Shown in pieces: positions 19,089 to 27,826 of a stretch of DNA of 64,000 nucleotides; position 1 is the first letter of the stretch; each line of letters opens with the position of its first letter. Where the stretch lies: the NCBI GenBank assembly GCA_902805545.1, contig CADCTD010000050.1, positions 1-64,000 on the forward strand, written 5' to 3'. A program made the position numbers and the translations under genes. The stretch is from an uncultured Craurococcus sp. (lineage in GTDB: Bacteria; Pseudomonadota; Alphaproteobacteria; Acetobacterales; Acetobacteraceae). Under the pieces are notes generated by a model. It worked only from the letters and a program-made list of their open reading frames with translations. It was not told where the DNA came from and did no database searches.

Positions 19089-20264
19089 ATGCGCCCGAAC
19101 CGTCCCGTCTATCTCGACAACCACGCCACCACCCCGCTCGACCCGCGGGTGCTGGCCGCCATGCGGCCCTGGTGGGAGGAGAATTTCGCCAACCCGCACA
19201 GCGTGGAGCACGCCATGGGGCGGGCGGCCGAGGAGGCCGTCGAGGCGGCGCGGGCCGAGATCGCCGGGCTGATCGGGGCCGAGGCGCGGGAGATCGTGCT
19301 GACCTCCGGCGCGACGGAGGCGAACAACCTCGCCATCAAGGGGGCGGCGCGCTTCGCCCGGGCCCAGGGGGATGAACGGCGGCGCGTCGTCACCCTCGCC
19401 ACCGAGCACAAATGCGTCCTCGAGAGCGTGCGGGACCTGGCGGAGGAGGGCTTCGAGCCGGTGCTGCTGCCGGTCGGGCCGGACGGGCTGGTCGACCTCG
19501 ACCGGCTGCGGGAGGCGGTGGAGGGCGGGACGCTGCTCGTCTCCGTCATGGCGGTGAACAACGAGATCGGCGTGGTGCAGGACCTCGAGGCGATCGGCCG
19601 CATCGTGAAGGCGGCCGGCGCGCTCCTCCATACCGATGCGGCGCAGGCGGTTGGGCGCATCCCGCTCGATGTGGAGGAGATCGGGGCGGACCTGCTCTCC
19701 ATCTCCGGGCACAAGATCTATGGGCCGAAGGGCGTCGGCGCGCTCTATGTGCGGCGGCGGCCGCGCGTCCGCCTCGCACCGCTCTTCTCCGGCGGCGGGC
19801 AGGAGCGGGGGCTGCGCTCGGGGACGCTGCCGGCGCCGCTGGTCGTCGGCCTCGGCGAGGCGGCGCGGGTGGCGGGCATCGAGGCGATGCTCGATAGCGG
19901 GCGGATTGCCGGGCAGCGGGACCGCTTCCTCGAGGCGCTGCGGGCGGAGGTGCCGGAGATCCGGGTCAACGGGCACCCCGAGCGGCGGGTGGCGGGCAAC
20001 CTCAACCTCACCTTCCCCGGCGGGGTCGATGCCCAGGCGCTGATGGCGGCGGCGCCGGAGGTCTGCGTCTCGACCGGCTCGGCCTGTTCCTCGGCGGCGG
20101 TGGAGCCATCTTATGTGCTCCGGGCCATCGGGATTCCGGAGGCGGAGGCACGCGCCACCTTGCGGATCGGGATCGGCCGCTTTACCTCGCCCGCGGATGT
20201 GGACCGGGCCGCGGCATCCCTCGCCGCGGGCTGGCGGGCGGCCCTTGCTGGAGCGAACGGGTAG
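19089..20264 (+). CDS. iscS: Cysteine desulfurase IscS
   Basis: This is a 391-residue PLP-dependent desulfurase. Landmarks are [19 protein letters not shown] at the N-terminus, PLP lysine in [30 protein letters not shown], and the active-site cysteine in [14 protein letters not shown]. It provides persulfide sulfur for Fe-S clusters and probably for the MnmA enzyme encoded downstream. The start chosen is the ATG at 19089; a longer form would start inside the previous gene. Confidence 0.94.
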   Translation: MRPNRPVYLDNHATTPLDPRVLAAMRPWWEENFANPHSVEHAMGRAAEEAVEAARAEIAGLIGAEAREIVLTSGATEANNLAIKGAARFARAQGDERRRVVTLATEHKCVLESVRDLAEEGFEPVLLPVGPDGLVDLDRLREAVEGGTLLVSVMAVNNEIGVVQDLEAIGRIVKAAGALLHTDAAQAVGRIPLDVEEIGADLLSISGHKIYGPKGVGALYVRRRPRVRLAPLFSGGGQERGLRSGTLPAPLVVGLGEAARVAGIEAMLDSGRIAGQRDRFLEALRAEVPEIRVNGHPERRVAGNLNLTFPGGVDAQALMAAAPEVCVSTGSACSSAAVEPSYVLRAIGIPEAEARATLRIGIGRFTSPADVDRAAASLAAGWRAALAGANG

Positions 20265-20265
20265 A

Positions 20266-20595
20266 ATGCCGAAGATGACCTTCGTCGAGCGGGACGGCAC
20301 CAGGCGCGAGGTCGACGCGCCGCTCGGCCTCTCGGTGCTCGAGATCGCGCACAAGCATGGCGTCGACATCGAGGGCGCCTGCGAGGGCTCGCTCGCCTGC
20401 TCGACCTGCCATGTCATCGTCGATGGCGGCTGGTTCACCAAGCTCGCCGAGCCGACGGAGGATGAGGAGGACATGCTCGACCTCGCCTTCGACCTGCAGG
20501 AGACGAGCCGGCTGGGCTGTCAGATCATCATGACCGAGGCGCTGGACGGGCTGGTGGTGCAGCTGCCCTCCGGCACGCGGAATGCCGGTGGCTGA
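20266..20595 (+). CDS. fdx: [2Fe-2S] ferredoxin, adrenodoxin type
   Basis: This is a 109-residue electron carrier of the ISC type. Cluster cysteines are in [17 protein letters not shown] (C-X5-C-X2-C), with the fourth in [18 protein letters not shown]. Acidic residues around [12 protein letters not shown] fit partner docking. It starts 2 bp after iscS and overlaps the TenA gene by 14 bp. It likely supplies electrons for cluster assembly with IscS. Confidence 0.93.
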   Translation: MPKMTFVERDGTRREVDAPLGLSVLEIAHKHGVDIEGACEGSLACSTCHVIVDGGWFTKLAEPTEDEEDMLDLAFDLQETSRLGCQIIMTEALDGLVVQLPSGTRNAGG

Positions 20596-21283
20596 TACGC
20601 CCTGGGAGAGCTTCGGGGCCGAGGGCGGGCTGTTCCGGCGGCTGCGGGAGGCCTGCGCGGGCGACTGGGCGGCCTATACCTGGCATCCCTTCGTCCAGGG
20701 GCTGTCGGACGGGACGCTGCCGCTGGCGGCCTTCCGCCGCTACCTGATCCAGGACTACCTCTTCCTCATCCATTTCGCGCGCGCCAAGGCGCTGGCGGTG
20801 TTCAAGGCCGAGAGCATCGAGGCGATGCGGGACAAGACGGCCGCCATCGCCGCCATCCTCGCCGAGACGCAGCTCCATCTCGGCTATTGCGCGGAATGGG
20901 GGCTCGCGGAGGCGGAGGTGCGCGGCACGGCCGAGAGCGCAGAGACCGTCAGCTACACCCGCTACGTCATCGACCGCGGGCTGGCGGGGGACATCCTCGA
21001 CCTCGAGGTGGCGCTCGCCCCCTGCACGGTGGGCTATGGGGAGGTGGCGCTGCGCATCCTCGCCGACCCGCATCGGCGGCGGGAGGGCAACCCCTACCAG
21101 AGCTGGATCGACGCCTATGCCGCGCCGGACTACCAGGCGATGGCGCGGGCGGCCGCCCTCCGGATCGATGCGCTCGGCGAGAGCCATGGCGGCTCGGCGC
21201 GCTTCCCCATCCTCTCGGCGACCTTCGCCGAGGCGGCGCGGCTGGAGGCGCGGTTCTGGCAGCAGGGGCTGGACGCAACCTGA
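20582..21283 (+). CDS. tenA: TenA-family thiaminase II-like protein
   Basis: This is a 233-residue all-helical TenA protein. It shows [20 protein letters not shown], the [18 protein letters not shown] stretch, and [18 protein letters not shown], as in TenA/Thi-4 enzymes that salvage thiamine breakdown products. Where the classical TenA motif near residue 125 would carry the nucleophilic cysteine, this protein reads VSYTRYVID; that needs structural alignment before assigning the hydrolase class. Its place between fdx and mnmA is unusual for a thiamine gene. Confidence 0.83.
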   Translation: MPVADTPWESFGAEGGLFRRLREACAGDWAAYTWHPFVQGLSDGTLPLAAFRRYLIQDYLFLIHFARAKALAVFKAESIEAMRDKTAAIAAILAETQLHLGYCAEWGLAEAEVRGTAESAETVSYTRYVIDRGLAGDILDLEVALAPCTVGYGEVALRILADPHRRREGNPYQSWIDAYAAPDYQAMARAAALRIDALGESHGGSARFPILSATFAEAARLEARFWQQGLDAT

Positions 21284-22362
21284 TGCGCATCCTGGTCGCC
21301 ATGTCGGGAGGGGTGGACAGCAGCGTCGTCGCGGGGCTGCTGAAGGCGGAGGGGCACGAGGTCATCGGCGCCACCCTCCAGCTCTACGACCATGGCGCGG
21401 CGACGAGCCGCAAGGGGGCCTGCTGCGCGGGCCAGGACATCCATGATGCCCGGCGCGTGGCCGACAGGCTCGACATCCCGCACTACGTGCTCGACCGGGA
21501 GAGCCGCTTCCGCGAGGCGGTGGTGCAGGACTTCGCCGACAGCTACGCCCGCGGCGAGACGCCCATCCCCTGCGTGCGCTGCAACCAGACGGTGAAGTTC
21601 GAGGATCTGGTCGGCCTGGCCCGCGACCTTGGGGCGGAGGCGCTGGCGACGGGGCATTATGCGCGGCGCATCGAGGGCGCGCAGGGCGCCGAGCTGCACC
21701 GCGCCGCTGATCCGGCGCGGGACCAGAGCTACTTCCTCTTCGCCACCACCCGGACGCAGCTCGAATTCTGCCGCTTCCCGCTCGGCGGGATGCCGGACAA
21801 GGCTTCCGTCCGGGCGGAGGCGGCACGGCTCGGCCTCGCGGTCGCGGAGAAGCCGGACAGCCAGGACATCTGCTTCGTGCCGGAGGGACGGTATTCCGAC
21901 GTGGTGGCGAAGTTCCGGCCCGATGCGGCGGAGGCCGGGGAGATCGTCCATCTCGACGGGCGGGTGCTCGGGCGGCATGCGGGCATCGCGCGCTATACGG
22001 TCGGGCAGGGGCGCGGGCTGGGGCAGGCCTCGCGGGACGGGGACCAGCCGCTCTATGTCGCGGCGGTGGAGCCGGGGCGGCGGCGCGTCGTCGTCGGGCC
22101 AAGGGCCGCCTTGCCGCAGGCCGAGGTGACGGTCGCCGAGGTCAATTGGCTGGGTGCGCCGCCGGAGGGGCCCTTCGCCTGCCAGGTGAAGCTCCGCGCG
22201 CGGGAGGTGCCGCAGCCGGCGCTGGTGCGCTGGGACGCGGCGGGCGGCGTGCTGCGCGTGACGCCCGAGGTGCCGGCCATCGCCGCGCCCGGCCAGGCCT
22301 GCGTGCTCTATGACGGGGAGCGGGTGCTGGGCGGCGGCTTCATCCGGCGGGAGGCAGCATGA
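21283..22362 (+). CDS. mnmA: tRNA-specific 2-thiouridylase MnmA
   Basis: This is a 359-residue enzyme that thiolates U34 of tRNA-Lys, -Glu and -Gln. The ATP-binding PP-loop is [15 protein letters not shown]. The two catalytic cysteines are in [12 protein letters not shown] and [12 protein letters not shown], and GHYARR and DQSYFLF are also present. It begins in a TGATG overlap with tenA. Downstream of IscS it fits a sulfur-relay operon (IscS to MnmA). Confidence 0.96.
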   Translation: MRILVAMSGGVDSSVVAGLLKAEGHEVIGATLQLYDHGAATSRKGACCAGQDIHDARRVADRLDIPHYVLDRESRFREAVVQDFADSYARGETPIPCVRCNQTVKFEDLVGLARDLGAEALATGHYARRIEGAQGAELHRAADPARDQSYFLFATTRTQLEFCRFPLGGMPDKASVRAEAARLGLAVAEKPDSQDICFVPEGRYSDVVAKFRPDAAEAGEIVHLDGRVLGRHAGIARYTVGQGRGLGQASRDGDQPLYVAAVEPGRRRVVVGPRAALPQAEVTVAEVNWLGAPPEGPFACQVKLRAREVPQPALVRWDAAGGVLRVTPEVPAIAAPGQACVLYDGERVLGGGFIRREAA

Positions 22363-22697
22363 TCCGGACGCCACGTCCTATGAAGCCGAAGGGCGCCAAG
22401 GGCCAGGGGCGCCGGGTGGCGCAGCTCGAGGCGGAGCTGGCCGAGGCCAGGGCGAAGCTCGCCAAGGCGGAAGCCAGCCTGCGCGCCTTCGAGAAGGGCG
22501 GCGTCGAGGCCTATGCGGCGCGGCGGATTGCGGAGCTGGAAGAGGGCCAGCAGGTGGCGCGCGGGCAGGCCGTCGAGGCGGCGGTCGCCAAGTCGCGGGC
22601 CGAGGGGGAGCTCAAGACCCTCCGCGATGCCATCGCCAAGGTGCCCGGCATCCATGGCTGGCTGCTCCGCCGGGCCGTGAAGAAGGCGGGCCTGTAG
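22359..22697 (+). CDS. Small basic coiled-coil protein, unknown function
   Basis: This is a 112-residue protein that overlaps mnmA by 4 bp (ATGA). Residues 20-50 and 58-90 are Glu/Ala/Lys-rich heptads ([20 protein letters not shown]), so it probably forms a coiled coil; both ends are basic. No known domain was recognised. Its coupling to mnmA suggests co-expression, perhaps an accessory to tRNA thiolation, but this is inference only. Confidence 0.6.
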   Translation: MIRTPRPMKPKGAKGQGRRVAQLEAELAEARAKLAKAEASLRAFEKGGVEAYAARRIAELEEGQQVARGQAVEAAVAKSRAEGELKTLRDAIAKVPGIHGWLLRRAVKKAGL

Positions 22698-22712
22698 GCT
22701 GGTCCCGCCAGG

Positions 22713-22907
22713 CTAGTCCCGCTCCGGCAGGGGCGCGGCCCCGGTCTCGCCGGCGAATTCCTGCGGGGCGCGGCTGGCGAGCTCCGCCTCCTCGCGGGCG
22801 CGGTGCCAGAATTCCTCCGCCTGGCCCTCGGGGCGGCCGGCCTCCTCCCAGAGCGCATGGGCACGGCGGCGGATCGCTTCCTCCGGGCTGGCGACTTCCT
22901 GGGGCAT
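22713..22907 (-). CDS. DUF2934 small protein
   Basis: This is a 64-residue soluble protein. The sequence SPEEAIRRRAHALWEEAGRP followed by EEFWHRAREEAEL is the DUF2934 signature, common in alphaproteobacteria with no known role. An AGGAGG ribosome-binding site lies five bases before the ATG at 22907. It is convergent with the mnmA operon and divergent from the radical SAM operon. Confidence 0.75.
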   Translation of the reverse strand: MPQEVASPEEAIRRRAHALWEEAGRPEGQAEEFWHRAREEAELASRAPQEFAGETGAAPLPERD

Positions 22908-23039
22908 GCCCACCTCCTGAGCGATGCGGTTTCAGCGCCTGGCGGGCGAAGGGTTGCAGCGGCGCCGAAAAATGCCGGCGCGCTGTATCCGGAGCCCGCC
23001 CTCGGCCGTAACGCAGCTGTAGGTCAGTGGGGGCGAAGC

Positions 23040-24437
23040 ATGGCGTGCAGCGGCAGCGGCATCATGAGCGCGGCGGAGATCGCGGCGGCGGCGCCCTACC
23101 CGTTGCCGCCGGCGGGGACCAGCCCGATGCAGCTCGCGCGGGAGCGGATGGAGGCGACGGGGCAGTGGCATCCGCGCCAGTCCATGGGGCGGCGCTGGAC
23201 GATCGGCTGCGTCGCGCTGGAGATCACCCAGCGCTGCAACCTCGACTGCTCGCTCTGCTACCTCTCCGACCATTCGGAGGCGGTGAAGGACATCCCGCTC
23301 GAGGCCGTCTTCGAGCGGATCGACATGATCCGGGCGCATTACGGGCCGGATACGGATGTGCAGGTCACCGGCGGCGACCCGACGCTGCGGCGGCGGGACG
23401 AGCTGGTGGCCATCGTCCGGCGCATCGCCGAGCGCGGGATGCGGCCGAGCCTCTTCACCAACGGCATCAAGGCGACGCGGGACCTGCTGGCGGAGCTGTG
23501 CGAGGCCGGGCTGGTCGACGTCGCCTTCCATGTCGACATGACGCAGGAGCGGCCGGGCTATGCCGACGAGGTGGCGCTGAACGCGGTCCGGGCCGACTAT
23601 ATCGGGCGGGCGCGGGGCCTGCCCCTCTCGGTCTTCTTCAACACCACGGTCTTCGACGGGAATTTCCACGAGATCCCGGAGGTGGTGCGGTTCTTCGTCG
23701 GCCATGCGGATGTGGTGCGGCTGGCAAGCTTCCAGCTCCAGGCCGATACCGGCCGGGGGACGCTGCGGCGGCGGCAGCAGCCGATCGATATCGGCACGGT
23801 CTCGGCGCAGATCCGGACGGGAGCCGGGGCGGAGATCAATTTCGACACGCCGATCGCAGGCCATGCCGAATGCAACCGCTATGCGATGACGCTCGTCGCC
23901 AACGGGCGGGTGCATGACCTCTATGGCGAGGGGCGGCCGCTGGCCACCATCCTCGAGGCGACGGCGGGCATCCAGTTCGACCGCAAGCACAAGGGCCGGG
24001 CGGTGGCGGCGCTGGCGCGGGGGTTCGCGCGGCGGCCGGTGGCGGCGCTGGCGCTGCTGCCCTGGGCGGCAAGGCGGCTCTGGGGGATGCGGCAGGACCT
24101 GGTGGCGGCGCGGGGGCGGGCCCACAAGCTCTCCTTCTTCCTGCATAATTTCATGGATGCCGGGGCGCTGGATTGCGGGCGGATCGGCGCCTGTGTCTTC
24201 ATGGTGGCGACGGGGGATGGGCCGGTCTCCATGTGCCTGCACAATGCCAAGCGCGATGCCTTCATCCTGAAGCCCGTGCCGCTGCAGGATGGCGGCTTCT
24301 GGGACCCGCTGACCGGCGCGGCGCGCGAGGCGCCGGGCGAGGCGGCGGCGCCGGTGCTGACGCGGAAGAATGCCCGCGGCCGGCGACGGCTGGAGATCGA
24401 CCATCGGCGGGCGGCAAGCCAGGGGGCGATGCCGTGA
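23040..24437 (+). CDS. Radical SAM enzyme with extra C-terminal cysteines, unknown substrate
   Basis: This is a 465-residue protein. The radical SAM cluster motif is RCNLDCSLC (C66, C70, C73; CX3CX2C), followed by the SAM-binding VTGGDPTLRRRDELV and a TNGIKATRDLL strand. A separate set of cysteines (C278 in HAECNRY, C379 and C384 in DCGRIGACVF, C399 in SMCLHN) could hold an auxiliary cluster. A hydrophobic stretch around residues 322-347 may touch the membrane. It is the first of five overlapping genes. The start at 23040 is supported by a GGGGGCGAAG upstream; the ATG at 23064 is an alternative. The subfamily is not recognised. Confidence 0.8.
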   Translation: MACSGSGIMSAAEIAAAAPYPLPPAGTSPMQLARERMEATGQWHPRQSMGRRWTIGCVALEITQRCNLDCSLCYLSDHSEAVKDIPLEAVFERIDMIRAHYGPDTDVQVTGGDPTLRRRDELVAIVRRIAERGMRPSLFTNGIKATRDLLAELCEAGLVDVAFHVDMTQERPGYADEVALNAVRADYIGRARGLPLSVFFNTTVFDGNFHEIPEVVRFFVGHADVVRLASFQLQADTGRGTLRRRQQPIDIGTVSAQIRTGAGAEINFDTPIAGHAECNRYAMTLVANGRVHDLYGEGRPLATILEATAGIQFDRKHKGRAVAALARGFARRPVAALALLPWAARRLWGMRQDLVAARGRAHKLSFFLHNFMDAGALDCGRIGACVFMVATGDGPVSMCLHNAKRDAFILKPVPLQDGGFWDPLTGAAREAPGEAAAPVLTRKNARGRRRLEIDHRRAASQGAMP

Positions 24438-25204
24438 GCGCCGTCCCGCGGCGGGCGCTGCTCGGCCTGGTGCTGGCGGCGCCTGCGGTCGCGCAGCCGC
24501 GGCTGGTCGGCTACCCGGCCTGGCTCGATCCCTGGGAGGCGGTGCTGCGCCGGCGGGTGGATGCCGAGGGGCGGGTGGATTTCGCCGGCATCGCGGCGGA
24601 GCCGGGGCCGCTGCGGGCGGTGGTGGCGGAGGTGGAGGCGGCCGGGCCGGGCAACCAGCCCTCCGCCTTCCCGACGCCGGCGGATGTGCTCGCCTGGCAT
24701 CTCAACGCCTACAACGCGACCGCGATGTACGGCGTCGTCAAGCGGGGGGTGCCGGAGGCGCTGGGGCTGTTCGGGCGCTACCAGTTCTTCGCCAATACCG
24801 CGATCCGCATCGCCGGGGCGACGACGACGCTCAAATCCTACGAGGACGACGTGATCCGCAGGCTCGGCGAGCCGCGGGTGCATTTCACGCTGAACTGCAT
24901 GGTGCGGGGCTGCCCGCGCCTGCCGCGCGAGGCCTTCCGCGCGGCGCGGCTGGAGGCGCAGATGGCGGCGGCGACGCGGGAGTTCTGCGAGAGCCCGTAT
25001 CAGGTCAGGCTGGACCCGGCGCAGCGGCGGGTCTCCGTCTCGCAGATCTTCGACTTCTTCACCGGCGACTTCGTGCCGGAGCATGCGCCGAGCCTCATCG
25101 CCTACATCAATCGCTGGCGGCGGGAGCCGATTCCGGCCGACTGGTCGCTGGGTTTCTTCGACTATGACTGGCGGATCAACCGACAGCCGGGCAGCGCAGG
25201 GTAG
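24434..25204 (+). CDS. DUF547 protein, exported
   Basis: This is a 256-residue protein with a GTG start in a GTGA overlap with the radical SAM gene. A short twin-Arg-like signal (PRRALLGLVLAAPAVAQP) suggests export. The DUF547 core shows DVLAWHLNAYNATAMYGVVK and HFTLNCMVRGCPRLPREAF, with two conserved cysteines in the NC...GCP motif, then LKSYEDDVIR. The DUF547 fold and function are not well defined. Its cysteine pair and neighbours suggest a thiol-related envelope role. Confidence 0.75.
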   Translation: MSAVPRRALLGLVLAAPAVAQPRLVGYPAWLDPWEAVLRRRVDAEGRVDFAGIAAEPGPLRAVVAEVEAAGPGNQPSAFPTPADVLAWHLNAYNATAMYGVVKRGVPEALGLFGRYQFFANTAIRIAGATTTLKSYEDDVIRRLGEPRVHFTLNCMVRGCPRLPREAFRAARLEAQMAAATREFCESPYQVRLDPAQRRVSVSQIFDFFTGDFVPEHAPSLIAYINRWRREPIPADWSLGFFDYDWRINRQPGSAG

Positions 25205-25206
25205 GG

Positions 25207-25599
25207 ATGGCGCTGCTCGCCTGGCTGCTGGCTGCGCTGCAGGCGGCGGCAGGGATCGGCAAGCTGCTCGACCTGCCGGGCTTCGTCGCGGTGCTCGGCG
25301 AGTACCGGCTGATGCCCGCCGGGCTGCTGTGGCCGGCGGCGCTGGGGGTGACGGGGTTCGAGCTCGCCATCGCGCTCGGGCTGGTGCTGGCGCGCTGGCG
25401 GCGGCGGGCGGCGCTGGCGGCGGCGGCGCTGGCGGCGCTCAACGGGGCGGTGCTGGTGCTGACGCTGTGGCGGGGCATCGCGCTCGAGAATTGCGGGTGC
25501 TTCGGCGTCTTCCTGGCGCGGCCGCTGCGCTGGACCTCGCCGCTCGAGGACCTGGTGCTGGTGGTGCTGGCCCTGCTCGTCGCGCGGCGGGCGCGGTGA
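25207..25599 (+). CDS. MauE/DoxX-like integral membrane protein
   Basis: This is a 130-residue protein with four predicted membrane helices ([76 protein letters not shown]). The motif ENCGCFGVFLARPLRW has the CXC pair and Gly-Arg context of MauE-type proteins, which support disulfide and maturation chemistry for methylamine dehydrogenase. No mau dehydrogenase genes are in the window, so its substrate is open. It starts 2 bp after the DUF547 gene. Confidence 0.75.
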   Translation: MALLAWLLAALQAAAGIGKLLDLPGFVAVLGEYRLMPAGLLWPAALGVTGFELAIALGLVLARWRRRAALAAAALAALNGAVLVLTLWRGIALENCGCFGVFLARPLRWTSPLEDLVLVVLALLVARRAR

Positions 25600-26096
25600 G
25601 GCGGCGGGCGCTGCTGCTGGCGGCCTTTGCCGATGGCGAATTCCCGGCCTCCCGCGAGGCGGGCGGGCGGCGGCTGGTGCTCAACGGCACGGGGCGGCGG
25701 CTCTATTCCTGGCTGCGGGTCGAGGTCTACCGGGCGGCGCTCTACCTGGAGCGGCCGAGCGGGGAGGCGGAGGCGATCCTCGCCGCCACCGGGCCGCGGC
25801 TGGTGGAGGTGCATTACCGGCGGGCGGTGCCGCTGGAGAGCGTCGTCGCAGCATGGGAGGCAACCCTCGGCCAACCCTTGCCGGAGGCGTTCCGGGCCTG
25901 GCTGCGGCCGATCGCCGTGGGGGATATGGAGCGGCAGCTCTTCCTCGGCGATGGGGTGGTGCTGGAGGGGCCGGGGCGGCCGGCGGCGCGGGTCGCAGGC
26001 GCCGGCTTCGCGCGGCGGCTGCTCGGCTGCTGGATCGGGCCGGCGATGCCGGATGAGGGGCTGCGGCGCGGGCTGCTGGGACTCGGTGGCGGGTGA
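25596..26096 (+). CDS. Chalcone-isomerase-like protein
   Basis: This is a 166-residue protein with a GTG start overlapping the MauE-like gene by 4 bp. It shows RRLVLNGTGRRLYSWLRVEV, then YRAALYLERPSGEAEAIL, and GFARRLLGCWIGPAMPDEGL at the end, which fits the chalcone isomerase-like fold seen in bacterial envelope proteins. These are generally not flavonoid enzymes; fatty-acid or haem binding has been suggested for relatives. A weak signal peptide (RRRALLLAAFADG) is possible. Confidence 0.68.
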   Translation: MRRRALLLAAFADGEFPASREAGGRRLVLNGTGRRLYSWLRVEVYRAALYLERPSGEAEAILAATGPRLVEVHYRRAVPLESVVAAWEATLGQPLPEAFRAWLRPIAVGDMERQLFLGDGVVLEGPGRPAARVAGAGFARRLLGCWIGPAMPDEGLRRGLLGLGGG

Positions 26097-26383
26097 GGGT
26101 GCGGCGGCTGGTGGCGCTGCTTGGCTTCCTGCTCGGCGCTGTCGGGGTGGTGGGGGCGGTCGGGGGCGAGGGGCCGGCGCCGCCCTGGCTTCTCCGCCTC
26201 TTCGCCGGCTGGTGCGTCGCAACGCCCTATTGGTGGTGGCTGGAATACCGGCTGCTGCGGCCGGAGGGGGAGGAGGCGCGGCGGCATGTCGCGGCGGAGC
26301 AGGCGCTGTCGCGCTGGGTCTGGCTCGGCTTCACCCTGGCGATGGCGGTGCCGATCCTGGCCAGAGCACGGATGGCGGGCTGA
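26093..26383 (+). CDS. Small two-helix membrane protein, unknown
   Basis: This is a 96-residue protein with a GTG start in a GTGA overlap. It has two hydrophobic helices (LVALLGFLLGAVGVVGAVGG; WVWLGFTLAMAVPILARA) and an aromatic stretch CVATPYWWWLEYRLL. It closes the five-gene operon. Its last 53 bp overlap the end of the metallophosphoesterase gene on the other strand, an unusually long convergent overlap. No known family was recognised. Confidence 0.6.
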   Translation: MRVRRLVALLGFLLGAVGVVGAVGGEGPAPPWLLRLFAGWCVATPYWWWLEYRLLRPEGEEARRHVAAEQALSRWVWLGFTLAMAVPILARARMAG

Positions 26384-27176
26384 GCTTCTGGCCGCGGCGG
26401 GCGCGCTCGTCCGGCGGCAGCACATCCTCCGAAGGCCAGAGGCCGGTCTCGAGCGCGGCGGCGTAGCCCTCCGCCAGGCCGGCGGCGCGCATGGCGCGGG
26501 CGGCGGCGGCATGGTCGTAGGCGAGGGCGCGGTGCTCGATGCGGATGCCCCCGGGCACGGCGGTCAACATGGAGAACCAGACCCGCGCCGTGCCGTCATG
26601 CGCGGGCATGCCGATGGCGCCGGCATTGTGCCACAGCCGCCCCTCGACCAGGCGGGTGAAGGGCAGGCCGCAATGGCCGGCGATGACGCCCTCCGCCCCC
26701 GTCTCGGCGATCTCCCCGGCGAGGGTGGCATCGGGCGCGGAGGCGAAGAGGAAGCGGTTGATGCTCGCCGCCCCGCCATGGACGGCGGCGAGGCGGCGGC
26801 CGGCGAGGCGGAGGTCGATGCGGCGCGGCAGGGCGGCCATCCAGGCGCGGTGGGCCGGCGTCACCTCCCGGTCGGCATGGGCGAACCAGCCGCGGGAGAG
26901 CAGGTCGCAGGCGGTGCCCTCGGCGAAGCCGCAGCCGCAATCCCCGGCGCCCTCGGCCAGGCTTTCCTCGCAATTGCCCATCACGGTCCGGATGCCGGCG
27001 GCGATCATCAGGTCGAGCGTCGCGGCCGGCTCGGCGCAATAGGCCACGACATCGCCGGTGCAGAGCATGCGGGCGGGCGGGATGCCGAGGCGCGCGGCCT
27101 CGGCCAGCAGGGCCTCGAGCGCCTGGCGGTTGGAGTAGGGGCCGCCGAAGCAGAGCAAGGGGAGGTCGGTGTCCAT
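26331..27176 (-). CDS. Calcineurin-like metallophosphoesterase
   Basis: This is a 281-residue protein. Metal-binding motifs are CTGDVVAYCAEP (GDxVxxC-type), MGNCEESLAEG (GNCE), AVHGG and AGHCGLPF (GHC/H-type), with Cys or Glu at places where the canonical GNHD motif is used. It starts in a TGATG overlap with the ABC ATPase gene, so it is translated from the transporter operon. A role releasing phosphate from the imported compound is inferred from that context. The N-terminus lacks a signal peptide, so it acts in the cytosol. Confidence 0.78.
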   Translation of the reverse strand: MDTDLPLLCFGGPYSNRQALEALLAEAARLGIPPARMLCTGDVVAYCAEPAATLDLMIAAGIRTVMGNCEESLAEGAGDCGCGFAEGTACDLLSRGWFAHADREVTPAHRAWMAALPRRIDLRLAGRRLAAVHGGAASINRFLFASAPDATLAGEIAETGAEGVIAGHCGLPFTRLVEGRLWHNAGAIGMPAHDGTARVWFSMLTAVPGGIRIEHRALAYDHAAAARAMRAAGLAEGYAAALETGLWPSEDVLPPDERARRGQKLSPPSVLWPGSAPPSPG

Positions 27177-27826
27177 CAGGTCTCCTGGAGCCGGCCCGCC
27201 TCGATGCGGAGGCGGCGATCGGCGAAGCGGCGGGCGAGGTCGGGCTGGTGCAGGCTGACCAGGATGGCGAGCTCCTCCTCCCGCGCCAGGCGGCGCAGCA
27301 GGGTGAGGACGGAATCGGCATTCTCCGGGTCGAGGCTGGCCACGGGCTCGTCCGCCAGGAGGATGCGGGCGCGCTGCAGCAGGGCGCGGGCGATGGCGAC
27401 CCGCTGGCGCTGGCCGCCCGAGAGATGCGCGGCCCGCCGCCCGCCGAGCCCGGCAAGGCCCACGCGGCTGAGGCAATCCTCCGCCGCCGCCACCTCCGCC
27501 GCCGGCCAGAGGCCAAGCGCCGGGCGCCAGAAGCCGAGGCGGCCGAGGGCGCCGACCAGCACGTTCTCCCGCGCGGAGAGCCGGCCGGCCAGGGCGTGCT
27601 GCTGGAAGACGAGGGCGGGGCGGCCGCCATCGGCGAGGATGGTGCCCTGGCAGGGCAACAGCCCGGCCGCGGCGCGGAGCAGGCTGGTCTTGCCGGCGCC
27701 GGAGGGGCCCTCGAGCGCCACCACCTCGCCCGGCGCCACCTCCAGCGAGACGGCGTGCAGCACCGCCTGCCCGCCGAGGGAGAGGCCGAGGCCGCGCAGC
27801 ACCAGGCCGCGCCGGGTCTCCAGCAT
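27176..27826 (-). CDS. ABC transporter ATP-binding protein, PhnC-like
   Basis: This is a 216-residue ATPase with Walker A GPSGAGKTSLLRA, signature HLSGGQRQRVAIARALL and Walker B ILLADEPVASLDPE. The order substrate-binding protein, permease, ATPase matches the phosphonate/phosphite import type. It is short for PhnC but complete. The start overlaps the permease stop in a TGATG junction. The exact substrate is uncertain. Confidence 0.83.
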   Translation of the reverse strand: MLETRRGLVLRGLGLSLGGQAVLHAVSLEVAPGEVVALEGPSGAGKTSLLRAAAGLLPCQGTILADGGRPALVFQQHALAGRLSARENVLVGALGRLGFWRPALGLWPAAEVAAAEDCLSRVGLAGLGGRRAAHLSGGQRQRVAIARALLQRARILLADEPVASLDPENADSVLTLLRRLAREEELAILVSLHQPDLARRFADRRLRIEAGRLQET

